A DNA stretch of 35,035 nucleotides from Actinomycetota bacterium (GTDB taxonomy: Bacteria > Actinomycetota > Actinomycetes > Propionibacteriales > Propionibacteriaceae). The stretch spans positions 1 through 35,035 of the forward strand of contig JAIUOR010000043.1 in the NCBI GenBank assembly GCA_020161795.1. The letters are read 5' to 3'. Position 1 is the first letter of the stretch; every line of letters begins with the position of its first letter. The translations under genes were made by a program, and so were the position numbers. Below are positions 24,197 through 31,372 of the stretch, in pieces. The notes below the pieces were generated by a model. It made no database searches. It was not told the DNA's origin and saw only the letters and a program-made list of their open reading frames with translations.

Positions 24197-24225
24197 ATAA
24201 AACCACTGATTCAGACACATGTCAA
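24197..24225 (-). promoter_or_regulatory. promoter of the mannitol PTS operon
   Basis: On the minus strand TTGACA (24225-24220), a perfect -35, is followed after 17 nt by TTTTAT (24202-24197), giving a leader of about 60 nt to mtlA. Just upstream the T-rich TGTTGTTTTGTC and the overlapping ACATGT may be regulator sites, and a GCCCGAACGGGC palindrome (24247-24258) could terminate the DUF2500 gene. No regulator gene lies in this operon. Confidence 0.65.
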
Positions 24226-24364
24226 GACAAAACAACATCACTACAGGCCCGAACGGGCGCCCGAGGCAACACTCAGCTCGCGCCGCAGCGCTCCGCGCCG
24301 CGATGGGACGTGCGGAGTCCACTCGAAGTGGATGGAGCCACGGACGCCGTCCGGGCTGGACGGC

Positions 24365-24745
24365 TCAGCGCATCAGTTCCCGGCTGAAACCGAGGAAGCG
24401 GCTGCCCTTCATGCTGACGGTGCCCTGGTCGCCGTTGACCAGCAATCCGTAGTCGGTGGCGGGAACCTGCAACTCGAAGCGCTCGCCGGTGGGCTGCTCG
24501 AAGGTGACGAAATGCTCCTCGCGGATCGGGAAGTCATCCCCGCCGGAGACCTGGATCCGTTTGTCAGCGACCCGGGCGATCGCGGTCACCTCGGGGGCGA
24601 CGCTGTCCTGCCGGCGCTGGGACGCGGCCCGGATCACCTGATAGACGATCACGCCGACGACCGCCACGATGAAAAGCCCGACGAATCCTGCGAACAGGCT
24701 GAACATCGTGTCGAACCCGCTGAACATGTCCCCTGGAGCACCCAT
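24365..24745 (-). CDS. DUF2500 domain-containing membrane protein
   Basis: This is a small membrane protein of unknown function. The 126-residue product has one N-terminal hydrophobic helix (about 13-36, LFAGFVGLFIVAVVGVIVYQVI) with a short extracellular start. Then comes a soluble domain with the DUF2500 pattern: EVTAIARVADKRIQVSG, EEHFVTFEQPTGERFELQVPATDYGLLVNGDQGTVSMKGSRFLGFSR. The ATG at 24745 is chosen because it follows a TACGCT hexamer by 6 nt, fitting a leaderless mRNA; an earlier ATG at 24784 would start upstream of that hexamer. It lies 49 nt after the CPBP protease stop on the same strand. Nothing else indicates its role. Confidence 0.75.
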   Translation of the reverse strand: MGAPGDMFSGFDTMFSLFAGFVGLFIVAVVGVIVYQVIRAASQRRQDSVAPEVTAIARVADKRIQVSGGDDFPIREEHFVTFEQPTGERFELQVPATDYGLLVNGDQGTVSMKGSRFLGFSRELMR

Positions 24746-24751
24746 GCGCTC

Positions 24752-24757
24752 AGCGTA
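24752..24757 (-). promoter_or_regulatory. putative -10 element of leaderless DUF2500 gene
   Basis: On the minus strand TACGCT ends 6 nt before the ATG at 24745, with no purine-rich ribosome site between. It matches the spacing seen at several other genes here. Confidence 0.35.
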
Positions 24758-24794
24758 GCCGCCTCCCCCGGGAGCGGCCGGCAACCACTCGGGC

Positions 24795-25568
24795 TCAGAG
24801 CCAGTCGACCAGGGGGGCGATCAGCGCGTAGCCGACGAAGGCCGCGATGTCGAGCAGGATGTGGGCCACCACCAGCGGCCCCACCCGCCTGAACCGGAGG
24901 TAGAGCAGGCCGAACACCAGTCCCATGGCGAGGTTTCCGAAGAAGCCGCCGAAGCCCTGGTAGAGGTGATAGCCGGCGCGGATCACCGCGCTGCTGACGA
25001 TGATCACCCACGGCTTCCAGTTCAGGCAGGCCGCTCGCGAGAAGAAGAAGCCGAGCATGACGACCTCTTCGAGAATGCCGTTCATCGCTGCCAGGCCGAT
25101 CAGGACGGGCACCGTCCACCAGTTCGCGGCGAGGTTGGCCGGGGAGACCTGGGTGTTGAAGCCCATCGTCCAGGCCAGATAGTAGAAGGCCAGGCCGGGG
25201 ATCCCGATCGCCGCGAAGATCGCCGCCCCCCAACCCAGGTCGAACCACGGCCGGCGCAGGTCGAAGCCGATCTGGCGGCGCTGCCCGGCCAGGTGCAGCA
25301 GGTAGAGCGCCAGCATCGCCGGAACCAGCGGGAACACGATGCCCGCGATCTGATAGGTCAGGTCGAGCCACGGCTGGTCCGGCGTGATCGACGGGTTCAT
25401 CGTGGTGGTCTGCTGGTTGAGCGGCACCTCGTAGGTGAGCTTGCGGATCAGCGACAGGAGCGAATAGACCGCGGACTGGCCCAGCGAGACGCCGAGTACC
25501 AGCAGGATGTCGATGCCCGGGCGCTGCCGGCCGGGTATCGTGCCGGCCAGGCCGTCGGCACCGGTCAC
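24795..25568 (-). CDS. CPBP family intramembrane metalloprotease
   Basis: This is a predicted membrane protease of the CAAX/bacteriocin-processing (Abi) family. The 257-residue protein has about seven hydrophobic segments. The three active-site motifs are visible: ILEEVVMLGFFF (Glu-Glu; the usual Arg of EExxxR is Leu), SAVIRAGYHLYQG (His) and VAHILLDIAAFVGY (His and Asp). The GTG at 25568 overlaps the stop of the TIM-barrel gene (GTGA), so the two are translationally coupled. Members are usually linked to prenyl-protein-like processing, bacteriocin immunity or membrane stress; no bacteriocin gene is seen nearby. Confidence 0.85.
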   Translation of the reverse strand: MTGADGLAGTIPGRQRPGIDILLVLGVSLGQSAVYSLLSLIRKLTYEVPLNQQTTTMNPSITPDQPWLDLTYQIAGIVFPLVPAMLALYLLHLAGQRRQIGFDLRRPWFDLGWGAAIFAAIGIPGLAFYYLAWTMGFNTQVSPANLAANWWTVPVLIGLAAMNGILEEVVMLGFFFSRAACLNWKPWVIIVSSAVIRAGYHLYQGFGGFFGNLAMGLVFGLLYLRFRRVGPLVVAHILLDIAAFVGYALIAPLVDWL

Positions 25569-26389
25569 AGCTTGTCCTCCTGCGGCAGGCGGGAATGGGT
25601 CCGCGTGAACTCCAGCGCGTCCGCCAACTGCTGCAGGCGGGCGCCGGGATTGTCGCTGCCGTTCGTCTTCACCTCGAGCACGATCTGCCCGGTGAACTGG
25701 CGGCGGGCCAGCTCGGCGAGCACCTCGTCGGCACGCTGGTTCCCCTGCCCCGGCAGCAGGTGCTGGTCGGAGGCCCCGTCCTGACCGTCGGTGAGATGGA
25801 CGTGGGCGAGCCGGTCGCCCCAGGCCTCGACCAGATCGAGCGACTGCTGCCGCGCCGTGGCGGCGTGGGAGAGGTCCAGGGTGAGATGGTCGATGTCGAG
25901 CTCGGACGGATCCCAGCTGGGCCCGTAGCCCCGCACCTCGGTGGTGCGCGGGCCTCGCCACGGGAACATGTTCTCCACGGCGAAGATCAGGCCCGTGGCA
26001 TGGCTCAGCTGCCGGATCCCGGTGGTGAAGGAGGCCGCGTAGCTGCGCTGCCACCGAAACGGCGGGTGGACGACCACCACGGACGCCCCCAGCCGGTTCG
26101 CCGCAGCCGCTGAGCGCTCCAGCTTCTCCCACGGATCCGTGCCCCAGGTGCGCTGGGTCAACAGCAGGGTGGGCGCGTGGATGGAGGCGATCGGAACCTC
26201 GTAGTAGTCGCGCAGCCGCTGCAGCGCGTCGACATCGCGGGAGGTGGCGTCCATCCCCACCATGACCTCGATCGCGTCGTAGCCGAGTTCCCGGGCTATC
26301 GCGAAGGCCCGCGAACTGGATTCGGGGTACACCGAGGAGGTCGACAGCGAGATCAGTGGGTTCCGAGGCGGATGCGTCACGGCGTCCAT
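25565..26389 (-). CDS. sugar phosphate isomerase/epimerase family TIM-barrel protein
   Basis: This is a member of the AP endonuclease 2-like TIM-barrel superfamily, which holds sugar isomerases, epimerases and endonuclease IV. The 274-residue protein shows ISLSTSSVYPE, ELGYDAIEVMVG, VVVVHPPFRWQR, FAVENMFPWRG, LTLDLSHAATAR, LAHVHLTDGQ and IVLEVKT. These supply the His, Glu, Asp-His, His and Glu metal ligands of the fold. No catalytic specificity can be read. The start is either ATG 26389 or GTG 26380; a TACGAT hexamer overlapping the ATG would favour the GTG as a leaderless start. It is divergent from the VOC gene and coupled to the CPBP protease gene. Confidence 0.8.
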   Translation of the reverse strand: MDAVTHPPRNPLISLSTSSVYPESSSRAFAIARELGYDAIEVMVGMDATSRDVDALQRLRDYYEVPIASIHAPTLLLTQRTWGTDPWEKLERSAAAANRLGASVVVVHPPFRWQRSYAASFTTGIRQLSHATGLIFAVENMFPWRGPRTTEVRGYGPSWDPSELDIDHLTLDLSHAATARQQSLDLVEAWGDRLAHVHLTDGQDGASDQHLLPGQGNQRADEVLAELARRQFTGQIVLEVKTNGSDNPGARLQQLADALEFTRTHSRLPQEDKL

Positions 26390-26476
26390 CGTAAACACCC
26401 TCACCAGCAACCGCCGGACAAGGCCATTTCCACCGCCGATTTCGTGGATTCCGGCTCGGGTGGCGACAATGGGGCC

Positions 26477-27112
26477 ATGCATGTCGATCACGTGACGTTC
26501 GCAGTCGGCCCCGCCGGCCTGATCGCAGAATCGCAGCGACTGGGCGACCTGCTGGGCGAGAAGTTCAAGGACGGCGGCTTTCACCCCCGCTTCGGCACCC
26601 GCAATCACATCCTGCCGCTGGCCGGCGACCGCTACATCGAGGTGGTGGAGGTGCTGGAGCACCCGGCGGCCGAGAAGGCACCCTTCGGTCAGGCCGTGCG
26701 GGCCCGCTCGGAGATGGGCGGCGGTTGGCTGGGCTGGGTGATCTCCGTCGACGATCTGGCACCGTACGAGGAGCGGCTCGACCGCCAGTCGGTGCTGGGG
26801 ATGCGGCACTTCCCCGACGGGCGCAGGCTGGAATGGGAGCAGATCGGCGTCAAGGGTCTGCTGGCCGATCCGCAGTTGCCGTTCTTCATCCACTGGCTCT
26901 CCGAGCATGAGCTGCAGCCGAAGGCCCTGGAGGGCCACATCGAGCTGGTCGAACTCGAGATCGCCGGCACCCGCGGCCGGGTCGAGGACTGGCTCGGCAC
27001 CGATATCGGCGAGAGCTTCGACGACGTCGCCATCAGCTTCACCTCCCCCAACGGACAGCCCGGCCTGAGCGCGGCCACCTTCCAGACTCCCAACGGGCTG
27101 GTCCGGATCTAG
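26477..27112 (+). CDS. VOC/glyoxalase-like domain protein
   Basis: This 211-residue protein begins MHVDHVTFAVGP, the usual start of a glyoxalase-like (PF13468 type) beta-alpha-beta module. DGGFHPRFGTRNHILPL and DRYIEVVEVLEHP follow, with repeat-like second-half strands HIELVELEIAG and SFTSPNGQPGL. His and Glu residues at these positions could bind a metal, but no substrate is known for this subgroup. The ATG at 26477 is preceded by TGGGG; the open frame upstream is a shadow of the divergent gene. It ends 37 nt before radA on the same strand. The function is unassigned. Confidence 0.75.
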   Translation: MHVDHVTFAVGPAGLIAESQRLGDLLGEKFKDGGFHPRFGTRNHILPLAGDRYIEVVEVLEHPAAEKAPFGQAVRARSEMGGGWLGWVISVDDLAPYEERLDRQSVLGMRHFPDGRRLEWEQIGVKGLLADPQLPFFIHWLSEHELQPKALEGHIELVELEIAGTRGRVEDWLGTDIGESFDDVAISFTSPNGQPGLSAATFQTPNGLVRI

Positions 27113-27136
27113 CAGCGGACTGTCAGCCCCGGCGGT

Positions 27137-27142
27137 TAGCGT
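27137..27142 (+). promoter_or_regulatory. putative -10 element of leaderless radA
   Basis: TAGCGT ends 7 nt before the radA ATG, and the intervening TGCCGCC has no ribosome-site character, so a leaderless transcript is likely. No clear -35 is seen. Confidence 0.5.
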
Positions 27143-27149
27143 TGCCGCC

Positions 27150-28565
27150 ATGGCGAAGAACAGCAGTGCGTACCGGTGCTCCGAATGCGGCTGGACGACC
27201 CTCCGCTGGGTCGGCCGATGCGGCGAATGCCAGGCCTGGGGCAGCGTCTCGGAGGCCCTGGCGCCCACCGCCCGGGTGACCGCGAGCGCGCCGGCCGCAC
27301 GCGCCGTTCCGATCAGCCAGGTTGACGCCTCCAGTACCGCCGGCATCCCGACCGGCATCGGCGAACTCGACCGCGTGCTGGGCACGGGGCTGACTCCCGG
27401 CGCTGTGGTGCTGCTGGCCGGCGAGCCCGGCGTCGGCAAGTCCACCCTCCTGCTGGAGGTTGCCGCCCGCTGGGCCGGGGCCGGCCGTTCCACGCTCTAC
27501 GTCACGGCCGAGGAGTCGGCCGCCCAGGTACGGCAACGTGCCCAGCGCACCGGCGCGGTCACCGACGGGCTGTACCTGGCCGCCGAATCCGACCTGGCCA
27601 CCGTGCTGGGTCATATCGAGGAACTCCGGCCCGAGCTGCTGGTGCTCGACTCCGTGCAGACCGTCGGCCTGGCCGGCGTCGAGGGAGTGCCAGGCGGGGT
27701 CACCCAGGTACGCGAGGTCACCGGCGCGCTGATCCGGGTGGCCAAGCAGCGCGCCATGCCGGTGGTGCTGATCGGCCATGTCACCAAGGACGGCAATGTC
27801 GCCGGGCCACGCACCCTGGAGCATCTGGTGGATGTTGTGCTCTCCTTCGAGGGCGACCGGCACAGCGGGTTCCGGATGATCCGCGCCAGCAAGAACCGGT
27901 ACGGCCCGGCTGACGAGGTGGGCTGCTTCGAGATGAACGCCACCGGCATCCGGGAGGTTCCCGACCCGTCCGGGCTGTTCGTCTCCCGGCATACCGAGCC
28001 GGTCGCCGGCACCTGCCTGGGAATCTCGCTGGACGGCCGGCGCCCGCTGCTCACCGAGGTGCAGGCCCTGGTGGCTCCCAGCGGCGCCCCGGTGCCGCGC
28101 CGGGTGACCCACGGGATCGAGGCCGGCCGGGTCGCCATGATCCTCGCCGTCCTGCAGCGCAAGGCCGGCCTGAAGCTGCACAACCGGGAGGTCTACGTCT
28201 CCACCGTGGGCGGGGCCCGGGTGAGCGATCCGGCCACCGACCTGGCGGTGGCGGTGGCGATCGCCTCGGCCTGCGTGGAGCGTGCCTTCGACCGTCCCGT
28301 CATCGCACTGGGCGAGGTGGGCCTGTCGGGTGAGTTGCGGCGGGTGCCCGCGCTGGATCGAAGGCTGGCCGAGGCCGCCAGGCTGGGCTTCGAGGTGGCG
28401 CTGGTTCCGGCCGGCAGCGGCCAGCGCACGCCGGGCCTGCGCGTGGTCGAGGCGGCGACCGTCGCCGATGCCCTCGGCCTGCTGCAGCTGCGGCGCGCCG
28501 TGCAGCACACCACGACCCGGCTGGATCCCAGCCGTCCCCACCTGAGGGTCGTCGAAGAAGCCTGA
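27150..28565 (+). CDS. radA: DNA repair protein RadA
   Basis: RadA is a RecA-related helicase that extends branches during recombination repair. The 471-residue protein has the N-terminal zinc finger (Cys10, 13, 24, 27; YRCSECGW and GRCGECQAWG), a RecA-like ATPase with Walker A GEPGVGKST (91-99) and Walker B LLVLDSVQT, and the RadA-specific KNRYG motif near 248. A C-terminal Lon-protease-like domain (about 290-450; AVAVAIASA, ALGEVGLSGELRRV) lacks protease activity in this family. The length is normal. disA follows 59 nt downstream on the same strand, the classic actinobacterial and Firmicute pairing, where RadA modulates DisA. Confidence 0.97.
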   Translation: MAKNSSAYRCSECGWTTLRWVGRCGECQAWGSVSEALAPTARVTASAPAARAVPISQVDASSTAGIPTGIGELDRVLGTGLTPGAVVLLAGEPGVGKSTLLLEVAARWAGAGRSTLYVTAEESAAQVRQRAQRTGAVTDGLYLAAESDLATVLGHIEELRPELLVLDSVQTVGLAGVEGVPGGVTQVREVTGALIRVAKQRAMPVVLIGHVTKDGNVAGPRTLEHLVDVVLSFEGDRHSGFRMIRASKNRYGPADEVGCFEMNATGIREVPDPSGLFVSRHTEPVAGTCLGISLDGRRPLLTEVQALVAPSGAPVPRRVTHGIEAGRVAMILAVLQRKAGLKLHNREVYVSTVGGARVSDPATDLAVAVAIASACVERAFDRPVIALGEVGLSGELRRVPALDRRLAEAARLGFEVALVPAGSGQRTPGLRVVEAATVADALGLLQLRRAVQHTTTRLDPSRPHLRVVEEA

Positions 28566-28624
28566 GCCAGGCTGCTCCGGATCCGCCGGCGTTGCATCTA
28601 TGCTGACGGCGACGAGAGGGAGCC

Positions 28625-29686
28625 ATGGATCGACCCACCCGGCAGCGGCTGCTCACCCAGCTGGCCCTGCTCAGCCCAGGCACCGCGCTGCGCGACGGCC
28701 TGGACCGGATCGTCCACGGCGGTACCGGCGCGCTGATCGTCCTGGGCCGCAACGCGGCCGTCGACGCGCTGGTGACCGGCGGGTTCGCGATCGACGAGCC
28801 GCTCACCGCGCCCGGGCTGCGTGAACTGGCCAAGATGGACGGGGCGATCCTGCTCGACACCGGTCTGGAGCGCATCGTCCATGCCGGCGCCCACCTGATG
28901 CCGGATGCCGGCATCCCGACCACCGAGCACGGCACCCGGCACCGGACCGCCGACCGGGTCGCCCGGCAGGCCGGCGTCCCGGTCGTCACCGTGTCTGCGT
29001 CGATGTCGTCGATCTCCCTCTTCCTCGACACCGTCAACTATTCGCTGCAGCGGCCCGAGCAGCTGCTGTCGGAGGCCAACCAGGCGCTGGCGACGCTGGC
29101 CCGCTACCGCGATCGGCTCACCGAGGCCGCCCGCCGGCTCACCGCGCTGGAAGTGCAGGATGCGGTGACGGTGGAGGACGTGGCCATCCTCGCCCGCCGG
29201 ATCGAACTGGTCCGCCGGCTCGCCACCGAGACCGACGACATCCTGATCGAACTGGGCACCGACGGCCGGCTGGTCGCCCTTCAGCTGCACGAGCTGACCG
29301 CCGGGGTCGAGGAGATCGCCGCACCGCTCTCCCGGGACTACGGCACCGGGGAATCCCGGCTGCGGCTGGAGGAGCTCTGCGACCTCACCGCCGACGAACT
29401 GCTGGACGCCGCGCTGGTGGCCCGCCGGATCCACCTCGTGCCCGGCACCCTGGACGCCCGCCTGCCCACCCGTGGCTATCGCCAGCTGGCCCAGATCGGG
29501 CGGCTGCCCTCCGGGCTGGCCGAACGCCTGGTCGAGCATTTCGGATCGCTGCAGTCGCTGCTGGGCGCCTCCAGCGCCGATCTGATGAACGTCGACGGAG
29601 TGGACTACCCGGTCGTCCGGTTGCTCCGCGACGGGCTGACCCGGCTCACCGAATCCAGCTACGCCGATCGGCTGCCCTCGTCCTGA
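28625..29686 (+). CDS. disA: DNA integrity scanning diadenylate cyclase DisA
   Basis: DisA makes the second messenger c-di-AMP from two ATP and scans DNA for branched structures. The 353-residue protein has the N-terminal DAC domain with the catalytic DGA (72-74) and GTRHR (103-107) motifs. A central helical spine (about 145-290) follows, and then a C-terminal helix-hairpin-helix DNA-binding region (GYRQLAQIGRLPSGLAERLVEHFGS). The ATG at 28625 has GAGGGAG upstream, and a TATGCT -10 candidate at 28599-28604 gives a short leader. It ends 6 nt from the convergent membrane-protein gene. No c-di-AMP phosphodiesterase or riboswitch was recognised in the window. Confidence 0.97.
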   Translation: MDRPTRQRLLTQLALLSPGTALRDGLDRIVHGGTGALIVLGRNAAVDALVTGGFAIDEPLTAPGLRELAKMDGAILLDTGLERIVHAGAHLMPDAGIPTTEHGTRHRTADRVARQAGVPVVTVSASMSSISLFLDTVNYSLQRPEQLLSEANQALATLARYRDRLTEAARRLTALEVQDAVTVEDVAILARRIELVRRLATETDDILIELGTDGRLVALQLHELTAGVEEIAAPLSRDYGTGESRLRLEELCDLTADELLDAALVARRIHLVPGTLDARLPTRGYRQLAQIGRLPSGLAERLVEHFGSLQSLLGASSADLMNVDGVDYPVVRLLRDGLTRLTESSYADRLPSS

Positions 29687-29692
29687 GGCTCG

Positions 29693-30328
29693 TCACTTCA
29701 CCAGCTGCATGACCTGTTTGGCGGTGGTCTGGCCGCCCAGGGCCACCTCGGCCACATAGGTGCCGGGCTTCAGCTTGTCCTTGTCGAGCTTGCAGCCCTC
29801 GCCGGAGCGTCGCAGCGGCCACACCAGCTGGAACTCGTGGGTCGCGCCGGGTTTGAGGGTGACCTTGTCGGCGGGCAGCCAGTCGTCGCAGTGGGCGGTG
29901 CTCCAGATCCGGTCCTTGCCCGAAACGACCTTCAGTTGGAAGGTCTTCGGCGACACGGTCAGGATGCAGGCCTGCTGCCCGCCGTTGACCAGCGAGAGCG
30001 TGAAGGTCTGCTTGGTGCTCACCTTGACCTTCTGGAAGCCGGCCACGTCGAGTTTCATGACCCCCGGATCGCAGGCGACCGGGCCGGTCGGAGTCGGGCT
30101 GGGTTTGGGGGTGGCCGCGGGAGACGTGGCGGGGGTGGAAGCCGGGGCGCTCGGGGGCGGTGTCGGCGGCGGTGAACTGGCCGGAACCGCGCTGATCGTC
30201 TGCAGCTGCGGCCAGACCCACCACCACCCCACCGCGCCGAGGGCGAGCAGGACGATCAGCACCAGGAATCGGCGGGTCCAGTAGACCCGCGGCTCTTCCG
30301 GACCGACCGGGTGGAGCAGAGATCCCAT
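29693..30328 (-). CDS. proline-rich single-pass membrane protein, unknown function
   Basis: This 211-residue protein has a short cytoplasmic start (MGSLLHPVGPEEPRVYWTRR), one membrane helix (about 21-41, FLVLIVLLALGAVGWWWVW), a Pro/Ala/Ser/Thr-rich stalk (about 47-80) and a C-terminal extracellular domain of about 120 residues. The domain holds four Cys (VACDPG, QACILT, AHCDD, EGCKLD) that could form two disulfides, and its beta-strand pattern is reminiscent of DUF4232-like or immunoglobulin-like secreted domains. The ATG at 30328 follows a TAGCCT hexamer by 7 nt, while the ATG at 30355 lies upstream of it. It is divergent from mutY and convergent with disA. No catalytic motif is seen. Confidence 0.75.
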   Translation of the reverse strand: MGSLLHPVGPEEPRVYWTRRFLVLIVLLALGAVGWWWVWPQLQTISAVPASSPPPTPPPSAPASTPATSPAATPKPSPTPTGPVACDPGVMKLDVAGFQKVKVSTKQTFTLSLVNGGQQACILTVSPKTFQLKVVSGKDRIWSTAHCDDWLPADKVTLKPGATHEFQLVWPLRRSGEGCKLDKDKLKPGTYVAEVALGGQTTAKQVMQLVK

Positions 30329-30335
30329 GGCAGGC

Positions 30336-30341
30336 AGGCTA
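30336..30341 (-). promoter_or_regulatory. putative -10 element of the leaderless membrane-protein gene
   Basis: On the minus strand TAGCCT ends 7 nt before the ATG at 30328, in the 71-nt spacer shared with divergent mutY, whose own hexamer is at 30388-30393. No Shine-Dalgarno is present. Confidence 0.4.
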
Positions 30342-30387
30342 GCCCGGCGAAGCACCGCTGCCGCGCACCCACGCCGGGCGAGCGGGC

Positions 30388-30393
30388 TATGGT
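30388..30393 (+). promoter_or_regulatory. putative -10 element of leaderless mutY
   Basis: TATGGT ends 6 nt before the mutY GTG at 30400 and no ribosome site lies between, consistent with a leaderless mRNA. Confidence 0.45.
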
Positions 30394-30399
30394 GACCCG

Positions 30400-31269
30400 G
30401 TGCAGCGTCCCGAGATCGTCCAGCAGGTGATCGCCTGGTACGACGCGCATGCCCGCGACCTGCCGTGGCGGGCGGTGGACGCGACGCCCTGGGGCGTTCT
30501 GGTGAGCGAGTTCATGCTGCAGCAGACCCCGGTGGCCCGGGTGCTGGAACCCTGGCGCCAGTGGATGAGCCGCTGGCCCACCCCGGCCGCACTGGCCGGC
30601 GCCGAGCCCGGTGAGGCGGTGCGCGCCTGGGGCCGGCTGGGCTACCCCCGCCGCGCGCTACGCCTCCATGCCGCGGCCCAGGCGATCGTGAGCGACCACG
30701 GTGGCGAGGTGCCGTCCGATCCGGAGGCGCTGCGGGCACTGCCGGGTGTCGGGGAGTACACCGCCGCGGCGATCGCCAGTTTCGCCTTCGGCCAACGACA
30801 TGCCGTGCTCGACACCAATGTCCGCCGGGTGCTGGCCCGGCTGGAGCTGGGCGAGGCCGGCCCCGCGAACAGCCTCACCCGGGCCGAGCGGGAGCGCGCT
30901 CAGCGCTGGCTGCCGGACGATCCGGCGACCGCCGCCCGCTGGGCGGTGGCCGCCATGGAACTCGGCGTCCAGCTCTGCACGGCGACCGCGCCCGACTGCG
31001 CCGCCTGCCCGGTGGCTCGTCACTGCCGCTGGCTGGCCGCCGGGCGTCCGGCCGGAACCGCCCCGCGCCGGGTCCAGCCCTACGCCGGAACCGACCGGCA
31101 GGCCCGGGGTGCGCTGCTGGCGGTGCTGCGCGAGACGGACGCCGCGGTCGCCCGCACGAGGCTGCTGTCGGCCTGGCGGACAGATCCCGAGCAGGCCGCG
31201 CGCGCTTTGGAGTCGTTGCTGGCCGACGGGCTGATCCGCCAGCCGGAACCCGATGAGTACGCGCTGTAG
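30400..31269 (+). CDS. mutY: A/G-specific adenine glycosylase MutY
   Basis: MutY removes adenine mispaired with 8-oxoguanine. The 289-residue protein has the catalytic Glu37 (SEFMLQQTPVARV), the helix-hairpin-helix LPGVGEYTAAAI (114-125), catalytic Asp138 (VLDTNVRRV), and the [4Fe-4S] ligands Cys193, 200, 203 and 209 in the expected C-x6-C-x2-C-x5-C spacing. The C-terminal part after residue 215 is only about 75 residues, so the full MutT-like 8-oxoguanine domain of the E. coli enzyme is reduced, as is usual in actinobacteria. The start is GTG 30400, where the family N-terminus begins. It is divergent from the proline-rich membrane-protein gene. Confidence 0.95.
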   Translation: MQRPEIVQQVIAWYDAHARDLPWRAVDATPWGVLVSEFMLQQTPVARVLEPWRQWMSRWPTPAALAGAEPGEAVRAWGRLGYPRRALRLHAAAQAIVSDHGGEVPSDPEALRALPGVGEYTAAAIASFAFGQRHAVLDTNVRRVLARLELGEAGPANSLTRAERERAQRWLPDDPATAARWAVAAMELGVQLCTATAPDCAACPVARHCRWLAAGRPAGTAPRRVQPYAGTDRQARGALLAVLRETDAAVARTRLLSAWRTDPEQAARALESLLADGLIRQPEPDEYAL

Positions 31270-31372
31270 CGAACAGCACCCAACCCGACCGGAGGCCGCG
31301 GAGCGGGGTGGGATCGCCGAATCACGTAGCGCGGGAAGTCTGGAATAGCCTTGGGCTGACGTGAGGAGCAGG

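Noticed and set aside
24795-25568. CPBP protease as a bacteriocin immunity gene
   Set aside because: No small secreted peptide gene, modification enzyme or dedicated transporter lies nearby.
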